8,175 bases of DNA from an uncultured Lachnospiraceae bacterium (GTDB lineage: Bacteria; Bacillota_A; Clostridia; Lachnospirales; Lachnospiraceae), in the NCBI GenBank assembly GCA_902767195.1, contig CACXGS010000055.1, positions 1 through 8,175 on the forward strand. The letters are read 5' to 3'. The notes beneath the pieces are model-generated. The model was not told the origin of the DNA. It did not search any database and worked only from the letters and a program-made list of their open reading frames with translations. Shown here in pieces: positions 1 through 6,271 of this stretch (the stretch's first letter is position 1; each line of letters starts with the position of its first letter). The position numbers and the translations under genes were made by a program.

Positions 1-531
1 ATCCGTAGAAAACAGACTGCGAATCCATTCCAAGGTCTCGAAATCCGGACCGCAGTAGCCAACGAATGACGGGTCATGGTCCGCCAGATCCCTTGCCGTA
101 CAGGGACCACCAATCGCATAGATCCTGAGTTTACTGTTCTCAGGCAATTTGGTCTGCCAGTACTGGGGATAAGTAAGCATAGTTCCATCTTCGTAATCCA
201 GCATGCCCTTTGTAACCGAGATCAATGGCACACTCTCATCCAGAATCGGAAAAATCTCATCGGCAAACCAGTCCACGCCAAAGCTCGATACTCCGCAGAC
301 AATCAGATCTGCCCCTCTAATCGCTTCCTTTACCTGGGCACATTTAAAGTAATGAACTCCATCGTGGAGTGTCCGGCGAAGGTTCACGTGATAATTATCC
401 TTCTGAAGGCGGTCGATAATCTCATCATCCAGAGGACTGCCGACCAGGTTCACCTCGTGCCCGTTCTCATAAAGCGGAAAGGTGAGAGCCGATGCCATCT
501 GTCCTGATCCAATCAAAGCTACTTTACTCAT
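1..531 (-). CDS. GpsA-like NAD(P)-dependent glycerol-3-phosphate dehydrogenase, C-terminus outside window
   Basis: The first 177 codons are present and the frame is still open at the window edge. Residues 4-13 form a beta strand followed by a GxGxxA dinucleotide-binding loop (GSGQMA, 8-13), and GHEVNLVG at 24-31 is the second Rossmann strand. TKG at 107-109 supplies a lysine at the place of the conserved catalytic lysine of glycerol-3-phosphate dehydrogenases, and GGPCTAR (141-147) matches the family's SGPSFA segment. Members reduce dihydroxyacetone phosphate to sn-glycerol 3-phosphate in the cytosol for phospholipid synthesis. The sequence is divergent (A instead of G at the third loop glycine, C-T in the substrate loop), so a different phosphorylated substrate is possible and I give no symbol. 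The start is set by AGGAGAGG (540-547), 8 bases upstream. The ATG overlaps the end of the preceding small gene (ATGAGTAA), which suggests translational coupling. Confidence 0.85.
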   Translation of the reverse strand, partial: MSKVALIGSGQMASALTFPLYENGHEVNLVGSPLDDEIIDRLQKDNYHVNLRRTLHDGVHYFKCAQVKEAIRGADLIVCGVSSFGVDWFADEIFPILDESVPLISVTKGMLDYEDGTMLTYPQYWQTKLPENSKLRIYAIGGPCTARDLADHDPSFVGYCGPDFETLEWIRSLFSTD

Positions 532-715
532 TTTTATTACCTCTCCTTAACCGATCATGGTCATCAATCTCACTCTGCAGATCCTTCACTTTACCGGATA
601 TACGGCTCAGCAGATCCGCAAAATCTTTCTCTATATCTTCCGTCGCAGGGATATGGCTGCCACTGTCATTTGGAATTCCTGTTCCGCAGTCCTTTTGCTT
701 TTCATTGTCTGACAT
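524..715 (-). CDS. Small hydrophilic protein, 63 aa, unknown function
   Basis: I do not recognise a family. The protein is hydrophilic and acidic, with no membrane segment or signal peptide. Residues 1-25 are polar and likely disordered (MSDNEKQKDCGTG, then PNDSGSHIP). Residues 26-55 form an amphipathic helix with a coiled-coil-like pattern (I-x-x-x-F-x-x-L-L-x-x-I, then V-x-x-L-x-x-E-I), and the tail is basic (RLRRGNK). The ATG has GAGGAG (721-726) 5 bases upstream. The stop lies inside the start region of the GpsA-like gene, an 8-base overlap, so the two are probably co-translated. The reading frame continues upstream into the 22-codon frame through one TGA, so the true protein may once have been longer. 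Evidence that it is expressed is its good ribosome site, the overlap and the plausible helix; no conservation can be tested here. Confidence 0.6.
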   Translation of the reverse strand: MSDNEKQKDCGTGIPNDSGSHIPATEDIEKDFADLLSRISGKVKDLQSEIDDHDRLRRGNKNE

Positions 716-724
716 GATTTCTCC

Positions 725-793
725 TCATTCTCCTTCCCGATCTGATTCTTTTTCCTTTACCTGATCTGTCGCCTCTTTGGTCGATATAGCCAT
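725..793 (-). CDS. 22-aa leader peptide or truncated N-terminus of the next small gene
   Basis: ATG at 793 follows AAGGAG (802-807) with an ideal 8-base spacer. The frame reads MAISTKEATDQVKEKE and a few more charged residues, then stops at TGA (725-727). This stop is in the same frame as the 63-aa gene, whose ATG lies 12 bases further on, and GGAGAA flanks the TGA on both sides. The composition (K/E/D rich) runs smoothly into the next protein. Two readings fit: a short coupled upstream peptide, or an 88-codon gene split by one nonsense change. I cannot decide from one sequence. Confidence 0.4.
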   Translation of the reverse strand: MAISTKEATDQVKEKESDREGE

Positions 794-811
794 AGAGACA
801 TCTCCTTAATG

Positions 812-840
812 AGCATACCACACATTCAATACCTGGTTAA
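812..840 (-). promoter_or_regulatory. Candidate sigma-A promoter for the small-gene/GpsA-like unit
   Basis: Read on the minus strand, TTAACC (835-840) is separated by 17 bases from TATGCT (812-817). The -10 is preceded by TG in the extended -10 position (TGGTATGCT). Each hexamer matches the consensus at 4 of 6 positions. An AT-rich tract at about 841-872 lies just upstream and could act as an UP element. Transcription would begin near 803-806, leaving only a very short leader before the AAGGAG site and the ATG at 793; this tightness is a weakness of the call. Its place right after a strong terminator supports a new transcription unit here. Confidence 0.35.
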
Positions 841-868
841 GAAGATATTTGTTTATTTTAAATATTTG

Positions 869-913
869 AAATAAAACGACCGAAAGCCGGATTATAAGGG
901 CTCTCGATCGTTT
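869..913 (-). terminator. Rho-independent terminator of the five-gene operon
   Basis: On the minus strand AAACGATCGAGAGCC (913-899) pairs with GGCTTTCGGTCGTTT (888-874) over 15 positions, two of them G-U wobbles, around a 10-base loop (889-898). The hairpin is followed directly by the T-rich run TTTTATTT (876-869). It begins 8 bases after the TAA of the acyltransferase-like gene and is read in that gene's direction. Since the AAAC/GTTT ends are near-symmetric but a T run follows only on the minus-strand exit, it is mainly unidirectional. Confidence 0.9.
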
Positions 914-920
914 CGCATGC

Positions 921-2234
921 TTATGGTGTCGGCAATAACAGATCCGGCATATATCTCACCAGACAATCTGAAACGGTAAAAGGCAGCTGTTCCTGCTCCA
1001 ATATTTCCGTGAACAGCTCCACTGCTTTGCTATTCGGGCTAAGCATCTGAAAACTAACGCAGAATTTATCAGGCAGAGCATTCACTTCCAGCATCAGATC
1101 ACCGTCTGTAATGGAATAAATGGATCTGATATAGTCCGCCATTCCACCCCAGTCTGTCTTCCCCACATAACTCACCATATAGGTATCACGGGCATCACTG
1201 AGATAGATACTGTGCTTTTTAGCATATTTGATCTTAGACTTCAGATCAGGCTCCTGGTCAATTCCTTCTCTTGCCTGGACAATTTTCCGATACCATTCAT
1301 AAGAATTCTCCGGCTGCATCTGTGTAATGATCGCACCTCTTGCCCGCTGGCTCAGCTTTTCGATGGACTCTTCCTCCATTTCCCAGTCATACTTAACATG
1401 GATGAATCTGACATAGTCCCGATAAGATTTGGGACAGCCGACATCCTTACGGTAGTCATTGGCAATTTTGGCAGATATATGTGTACCTTTCTTTGCAGGC
1501 TGGACTATCACTGGATGCTGGCCCTTTATCGGAGAAAAATAACGTACTGCTGTCTTGAGCATAATTGCGGCAAGGACAGAGTTTGGTGTGCCGTCAATCC
1601 GTTTTGCATAGTCCATTAATGCTTTGCTGTCAAGCTCCACCTCATAATAATAGGCTTCGTTAACAAACGGATTAAGAAAATATGTGTATTCTGCCATCTG
1701 TCCCACCTTGATGTCTCCTTCTTCATACCTTTTTATCGGTACATCAGAAGGAAGATTGGCGACATCAGGAACCGCATACTCTTCCTCGTCAACCGGCGTT
1801 CCCACCGCTTTCAGGTCGGCAGGAGGTTCCATCGAACCGTACTTCTTCGTCAGATATTGATACAACGTTGTCTTAATCCAGAACATGGCTCCGAATCCGC
1901 CACAGATACTATGGGAAAAATTAAACCAGATACTGTCCCCCTTCCATGTCAGAGCAAAGAGATGGCCTCCCACTTCTTCAGACCCCAGGACCAGCCTTTC
2001 TTCTCTCTCGGGTAATACAGCGATCGGTCGGTCATTGGGTAGTAAGACATAATTCTCCCCTTCATCAAGTCCGACTCTCACCGAGAAATAGGGAAGACGT
2101 GTCATGGCCTCTCTTGCTGCTTCCGTCAGCAAGTCTTCATCGATGTTTTCGGAAAGCCTGACCTTAACACGAGCAGTAAAAGCATTCTTTTTCATGTATT
2201 CATACAGCAGATAGATATCCGGATTATGAGTCAT
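921..2234 (-). CDS. CoA-dependent acyltransferase/condensation-fold protein with atypical active-site motif
   Basis: The 437-aa protein has the layout of the chloramphenicol acetyltransferase/condensation/alcohol acetyltransferase superfamily. The N-terminal half opens with a donor/acceptor strand region and reaches FSHSICGGFG at about 106-115, in the place of the HxxxDG active-site motif. The second half has a T-P-N-S-V-L-A-A helix (about 216-223), typical of these folds, and SYVGKTDWGG (355-364) at the place of the C-terminal SNxG or DFGWG motif. Family members transfer acyl groups from CoA or carrier proteins to hydroxyl or amine acceptors. Here the base histidine (H108) is kept but the usual Asp is Gly, so activity is uncertain and no substrate can be named. 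There is no signal peptide. I chose ATG at 2234 because GGGGAG lies 5 bases upstream; an ATG at 2252 in frame has its AGGAGA only one base away. The gene ends the operon, 8 bases before the terminator, and follows the esterase gene by 57 bases. Confidence 0.75.
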   Translation of the reverse strand: MTHNPDIYLLYEYMKKNAFTARVKVRLSENIDEDLLTEAAREAMTRLPYFSVRVGLDEGENYVLLPNDRPIAVLPEREERLVLGSEEVGGHLFALTWKGDSIWFNFSHSICGGFGAMFWIKTTLYQYLTKKYGSMEPPADLKAVGTPVDEEEYAVPDVANLPSDVPIKRYEEGDIKVGQMAEYTYFLNPFVNEAYYYEVELDSKALMDYAKRIDGTPNSVLAAIMLKTAVRYFSPIKGQHPVIVQPAKKGTHISAKIANDYRKDVGCPKSYRDYVRFIHVKYDWEMEEESIEKLSQRARGAIITQMQPENSYEWYRKIVQAREGIDQEPDLKSKIKYAKKHSIYLSDARDTYMVSYVGKTDWGGMADYIRSIYSITDGDLMLEVNALPDKFCVSFQMLSPNSKAVELFTEILEQEQLPFTVSDCLVRYMPDLLLPTP

Positions 2235-2239
2235 TTTTA

Positions 2240-2245
2240 CTCCCC
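2240..2245 (-). promoter_or_regulatory. Ribosome binding site that decides the acyltransferase-like start
   Basis: GGGGAG lies 5 bases before ATG 2234. The competing in-frame ATG at 2252 has AGGAGA abutting it, too close for initiation. This supports the shorter 437-aa product. Confidence 0.6.
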
Positions 2246-2291
2246 TTTCCATTCTCCTGATTCAAATTTTTTATGTATGTTCCTTTTTATC

Positions 2292-3221
2292 TTATGTAGT
2301 CTCTTTGAATCCTCTACGTAAAAATGACAGCCGTTTCTTAACATTGTCTTTGACAATCTGTGCATCCATAGCTATGTCATATCCGTGAAAGGTCCCTTTC
2401 GTTTCATTGATTTCAACCTTTGCGCCTGCTTCTCTTAACTTCTCTGCATACAGTATTCCCTCGTCATGGAGACAGTCAAATTGCGCTGTCTCAATATAGG
2501 TATCCGGTATCACCCCGGGAAGGGAACAATGCATAGGCGTTGCTTTATATCGAAGATCCCGGTCCTTCCCACAGTAATATTTCCAGGCAGGCTCCATATA
2601 TGTGGAATTCCACTGGGGCGTATCTGTAAACTGTTTCATGGAATCCGTCGTCATATCGGCATCGGTTAAAGGATACACAAGCATTTGAAAGCGGGGCATC
2701 CTTACCTTTTCCTGCTCATATCGATTGGAAACCAGGGCAGCCAGAGAAGCGCCGGCACTGTCCCCGCCAATTCCGATCCGCTCCGGATCGACACCAAGTT
2801 CTCCGGCATGGGATACCACATATTTATATACGGAAAGTATATCCTCATAGGCAGCAGGATATTTATATCTGGGCGACAGATGATAGTAGACAAAGAAGAC
2901 CTTGCACCTTGCTCTTTTTGCGTAGATCCAGGCCAGCTTTTTATGATACTCCGACGGCCTGTAAACAAAGGCTCCGCCATGGGCATAGATGAGTGCCGGC
3001 AATTCGTTTTCTGCCTCCGCCGGCGAAAAAACACTTGTCTTTAAACGCCGTCCCTGATAGCCTTCAGTCACCAAGGTCTCCTCTTTAATGCCCGACGGGC
3101 ATTTTAACATATGCCACGCCACTCCCTGATAGATATTCCCCGTCCCTACGATAAACCGGTTAAACGGTACACATTTCGCATTGTCCCTTAACTCAGGATC
3201 AATCAGTTCTAAATAGTCCAT
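2292..3221 (-). CDS. Alpha/beta hydrolase, hormone-sensitive lipase (family IV) type esterase
   Basis: The 309-aa length is typical for bacterial HSL-type esterases. Residues 77-85 read LIYAHGGAF, the oxyanion-hole HGG(G/A) motif of this family. GDSAG at 153-157 is the nucleophile elbow with Ser155. Asp249 in QFDCLHDEG and His279 in GTFHGY complete the triad. The DEG-x-x-YAEKL segment after the acid is a family hallmark. Such enzymes hydrolyse short to medium acyl esters of small molecules in the cytosol; no signal peptide is present. The natural substrate is unknown. The N-terminal 45 residues would form the cap over the active site. The start has GAGGA (3228-3232) 6 bases upstream. It lies between the sensory channel gene (66 bases) and the acyltransferase-like gene (57 bases); pairing an esterase with an acyltransferase-fold protein suggests opposing or sequential steps on one ester, which is inference only. 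Confidence 0.93.
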   Translation of the reverse strand: MDYLELIDPELRDNAKCVPFNRFIVGTGNIYQGVAWHMLKCPSGIKEETLVTEGYQGRRLKTSVFSPAEAENELPALIYAHGGAFVYRPSEYHKKLAWIYAKRARCKVFFVYYHLSPRYKYPAAYEDILSVYKYVVSHAGELGVDPERIGIGGDSAGASLAALVSNRYEQEKVRMPRFQMLVYPLTDADMTTDSMKQFTDTPQWNSTYMEPAWKYYCGKDRDLRYKATPMHCSLPGVIPDTYIETAQFDCLHDEGILYAEKLREAGAKVEINETKGTFHGYDIAMDAQIVKDNVKKRLSFLRRGFKETT

Positions 3222-3287
3222 GTTTATTCCTCAATGTATAAAATGAATAATATTCGTCTTTACTTACAGGAGTGATCGCCCATGACT

Positions 3288-6227
3288 TCATCTGACCGGC
3301 AAAGAAGAATGAATCGTAAGTTCCTCATCATATTGTTTCTCAAACATCATCTTAATTTCCTTGTTTAAAAAGTAGTGCACTGTATAGCGCTGTGAAAAAG
3401 TGCAGACTGCCTGAACAGACATCTTTGTATAGAGAAATCCGTGAACCAGCACCACTTCAGAAACTCCCTTATATGTAGGCCCGTCAATGATAGCAGGGCA
3501 TTTCCCCTTTAATTTGGGAAGCTCTCTGTTAATAAGCTCTTCTGCCTCTTTAACCGTACACCCCTGGGGCACGGCAAAGGTCAGCATATATACATAGGGA
3601 TAGAGGGAGTGATTGATGACACTTGTAATCGTACTGTTACTGAATGTTTTCACCGTTCCCTGCCAGTCCATCACCGTCGTCTTCCGCATATTAATCTTAA
3701 GGACAGTACCTCTGAAGTCTCCAATCTCGATGGTATCACCGACCTTATAGGAAGCGTCCGCGATCAGTGTGATTCCGGCTATAATGTCTGATACAAAATC
3801 TTTTGCTCCAAGAGATGCAGCAAGTCCGGCCAGTCCGAATGAGGCGATGAGCGCCCGGGTATTGATTCCGAAATACTCCAGGGTTACCAATACGAATATA
3901 ACAATCATAAAACAGAATAGTATATTGTATAGAAGAGTACATACGGTATGCCCTTTTGCGCCAAGAAATCTTCCGGCCAGATTGATAATGAATCTCAGCG
4001 TGATGAGCACCAGTGTCATATGGCATAAGACAAGCAGAGTAGAAGATACCGCGAACAGATTAACGCCACGCTCCCAGTCTCCCCTCCCGATATAGTCCAT
4101 AACGCTTCCGTCCATCCCCATAGAATATTTGCCGGAATAGAACCTGACCAGCAGCGGCAGCAATACTGCAGCGATGCACAGCAGCAGGAGCGCTCCGACC
4201 CTTTCATCCGGGGATGCTCTCTTGTTCAGAAAACCAAAAGAATAAACATTGTCTGTCATAAAATCATCGGCAGTCGGATGAAAAACAGTCTCTCCTGTCT
4301 CCGAAAGAATGTCATCTTCAAAAGAAGTCAAATACTCTTCTTCCCGGTAATCCTTCAGCAGTATGCGGGCGAGACCGCTTAGCAGAGCCAGAGAAAGAAG
4401 AGACACAATCAATGCATATTGCACATCATAGCGCAGCATTCCGCCGCTTTTTACTGCATAGTAATAAAACAGGTTTTTATGTCGAGCGGATGTCACATAG
4501 TGTCGCTGGCCCTCAATCTCAATGAATCCCATGTAATCCTCACGAAGGTCACTCTTATCCAGGCCGAAATCACCTGCCTTCTGCCCCGGAAGCGAGCGGT
4601 TTGAGCTGTACTTAATAAGTCCCGTTTTAGGATCAACAGCAAAACATACAGCCTTCTCTGCCATCATGGATTCCGCGATCTCATTCACATCTGCATAATC
4701 CTTTTTTCCGGAAACTTTAGGATCTGTTGCCAGTATAAGAGCCCCGTAAGCGTTATCCTCCGCAAGGAATTGCAGGGCTATACCATACATATCCAGTTTC
4801 CGTCCTATCACTTCATCTTTCACACCTGCGTGAGAAATGCTCTTAACGCCTCTGAGAAGCCGCCTGAAATCATAGGTTGCTGATTTCTCTGTCTTCCCCA
4901 GTGTAAGCCCTTTATATGAAGAATCGGAAACAACCTCCTTACCCTCCGTATCGAATATCATAAGGTACTCTGCTCCGATGATCTTTGACGCTTCCCGCAG
5001 CCAGTCCCTGTTTTGAAGCACCCGGTTCCTGTCGATCAAAAGAGCGACACGATCTGCCATGGCTGTATATCTGTCCTGACTGTCCTGCCAGAGCTTTTCA
5101 GACCGCTGTCTGTCATCTTCAATCCTGTGAAAGAGAGACTCCAGTATTGCCGATCCGTTTCTTGTCTCGGTAAACACACTCTCAAGAGACTGTGTGAACA
5201 GACAGGAAATCAGGATAAGTACAGAACCGATGATCACCGCTGCTTTCACTTTTGTCCGCACAGTACGGGGACGGTACCTGTCCTTTTCTTCCAAAGATAT
5301 TGTATGCTTCTCAACAGCATAATATATGAACAGAATCCAGGCAGCTATCACAATAAAGGTCACCAGCAGTCCTGCAATAAATATGACCGTCTGTTCCGTA
5401 GTGCGCATCAGAGCTTCCCTTACCGGAATAAACATTGCTGCCGCTTTTGAATCTCCAACACTCATGAACCGGGCAAAATACCGGTGGCCGCCAATTTTAA
5501 TGAGATGGTGATCCCGCTTCTCAATGCCATTATTAACATCCGTCATATCCTTCTCTGAGATATCCAGCTGTGACAGACGACTGTACTTGCGGAATCGACC
5601 TGTAGCGAAGTATATCTCATAATCGCCATTATCATCATCTGCCGCTTTCATATAGAGGTATTCACATTTATGGGCGGTCGCCAGATCTTCCAGTGCCTCT
5701 GTGAAATTAGACTTTTCTGCCGCAATTGACGTTTCTGTTGTTTCTACCACTTCTGCCGTTTCTACCGGATCCATCACCTCTATATAATATAGATTATCTG
5801 CGATATGACCGTAGATTATCGTCCCCTCTGAAGTATCGTAAGTACCTGTATCATCATGAGAGATCACATCAGCAGTAACCTCTTCTGGCAATGTGATCGG
5901 AGACTCTATTCCTTTCTCTGTGACCTTCACAATTGCTCCATACGCATATTGTGAAGGAAGAATCTTCTTCCTGCTTCTCTTAATAGCAGCGACAGTCAAT
6001 CTGGCGATATCTTTCAAATCCGACCGGATACGAATCTCTTCATCATGCTCTCTGGCAAGGAGAGCATCATATGTTTCAATAAAATTCTTCAGATAATCTG
6101 AACTGTCAATATATGTCTCATGAAGCTCATTGTATAATCCCGCTGCTACACTGACCATGGCAGCCAACAATACCGTGATGATAATATAAATGACAGCCGT
6201 TTTTGTTTTTTTTCTGATATCACCCAT
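3288..6227 (-). CDS. MscS-family mechanosensitive channel with two extracytoplasmic Cache-like sensor regions
   Basis: At 979 aa this is far longer than the about 290 aa of classical MscS. My hydropathy reading gives eight membrane segments: about 11-30, 279-304, 326-346, 601-624, 676-694, 724-750, 763-786 and 790-820. Basic stretches at 1-10, 305-329 and 752-760 fit an inside N-terminus, placing residues 31-278 and 347-600 outside. The second outside region reads like a double Cache (PAS-like) sensor: an amphipathic helix, then EYLMIFDTEGKEVVSD (420-435), then AVCFAVDPKTGLIKYSS (526-542) and GFIEIEGQRHYV. The last three helices are the MscS core; 790-822 (RALIASFGLAGLAASLGAKD, then FVSDIIAGITLIAD) matches the pore helix with its Gly/Ala packing face. 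The beta domain follows (YKVGDTIEIGDFRGTV, 827-842; SNSTITSVINHS, 863-874), then the alpha/beta C-terminal vestibule. The role is probably ion or osmolyte efflux under membrane tension, tuned by an outside signal (inference). The ATG has AGGAGG at an unusual 12-base spacing. Confidence 0.92.
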   Translation of the reverse strand: MGDIRKKTKTAVIYIIITVLLAAMVSVAAGLYNELHETYIDSSDYLKNFIETYDALLAREHDEEIRIRSDLKDIARLTVAAIKRSRKKILPSQYAYGAIVKVTEKGIESPITLPEEVTADVISHDDTGTYDTSEGTIIYGHIADNLYYIEVMDPVETAEVVETTETSIAAEKSNFTEALEDLATAHKCEYLYMKAADDDNGDYEIYFATGRFRKYSRLSQLDISEKDMTDVNNGIEKRDHHLIKIGGHRYFARFMSVGDSKAAAMFIPVREALMRTTEQTVIFIAGLLVTFIVIAAWILFIYYAVEKHTISLEEKDRYRPRTVRTKVKAAVIIGSVLILISCLFTQSLESVFTETRNGSAILESLFHRIEDDRQRSEKLWQDSQDRYTAMADRVALLIDRNRVLQNRDWLREASKIIGAEYLMIFDTEGKEVVSDSSYKGLTLGKTEKSATYDFRRLLRGVKSISHAGVKDEVIGRKLDMYGIALQFLAEDNAYGALILATDPKVSGKKDYADVNEIAESMMAEKAVCFAVDPKTGLIKYSSNRSLPGQKAGDFGLDKSDLREDYMGFIEIEGQRHYVTSARHKNLFYYYAVKSGGMLRYDVQYALIVSLLSLALLSGLARILLKDYREEEYLTSFEDDILSETGETVFHPTADDFMTDNVYSFGFLNKRASPDERVGALLLLCIAAVLLPLLVRFYSGKYSMGMDGSVMDYIGRGDWERGVNLFAVSSTLLVLCHMTLVLITLRFIINLAGRFLGAKGHTVCTLLYNILFCFMIVIFVLVTLEYFGINTRALIASFGLAGLAASLGAKDFVSDIIAGITLIADASYKVGDTIEIGDFRGTVLKINMRKTTVMDWQGTVKTFSNSTITSVINHSLYPYVYMLTFAVPQGCTVKEAEELINRELPKLKGKCPAIIDGPTYKGVSEVVLVHGFLYTKMSVQAVCTFSQRYTVHYFLNKEIKMMFEKQYDEELTIHSSLPVR
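5730..5765 (-). repeat. Two-copy 18-base tandem repeat inside the channel gene
   Basis: On the minus strand GTAGAAACGGCAGAAGTG (5765-5748) is followed directly by GTAGAAACAACAGAAACG (5747-5730). The copies differ at four positions and encode VETAEV and VETTET (residues 155-166). The repeat sits in the first extracytoplasmic region, in a Thr/Val/Glu-rich stretch that looks like a flexible linker between two sub-domains. Its length is a multiple of three, so copy-number change would keep the frame. Confidence 0.7.
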
Positions 6228-6239
6228 GGCAGTGCATAT

Positions 6240-6245
6240 CCTCCT
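6240..6245 (-). promoter_or_regulatory. Ribosome binding site of the channel gene with long spacing
   Basis: AGGAGG is a full consensus Shine-Dalgarno, but 12 bases separate it from ATG 6227 instead of the usual 5-9. No alternative in-frame start lies closer: the ATG at 6237 is out of frame and stops after five codons. The spacing may lower translation of this large membrane protein. Confidence 0.65.
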
Positions 6246-6271
6246 ACTTAATTATTGCAGTTCCTTTTGTT

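Noticed and set aside
76..507. 143-codon open frame on the plus strand
   Set aside because: It lies wholly antisense to the GpsA-like gene, whose motifs and ribosome site are convincing; the plus-strand product resembles no family and is cysteine/histidine scattered, as shadow frames are.
757..801. ATG at 801 overlapping AAGGAG, opening a short frame in another register
   Set aside because: The start sits directly on the ribosome site with no spacer, and the frame ends after 14 codons.
2235..2252. Upstream in-frame ATG for the acyltransferase-like gene (adds six residues)
   Set aside because: Its purine-rich AGGAGA is only one base away, whereas the ATG at 2234 has GGGGAG at 5 bases.
2702..3034. 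110-codon minus-strand frame inside the esterase gene
   Set aside because: Out of frame with an esterase whose catalytic triad spans the same bases.
3222..3287. Possible promoter before the esterase gene (TATTAT and TATACA -10-like boxes)
   Set aside because: No -35 box at a suitable distance for either; the bases are simply AT-rich. The small palindrome GAATATTATTC is too weak to be a terminator.
5013..5450. 145-codon open frame on the plus strand
   Set aside because: Antisense to the sensory region of the MscS-like gene; no ribosome site and a composition rich in Cys, His and Arg, typical of a shadow.
6201..6214. Run of eight A's near the start of the channel gene as a phase-variable slippage site
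   Set aside because: It encodes ordinary lysine codons in a basic N-terminus; without strain comparison there is no sign of variation, and such runs are common in AT-leaning genomes.
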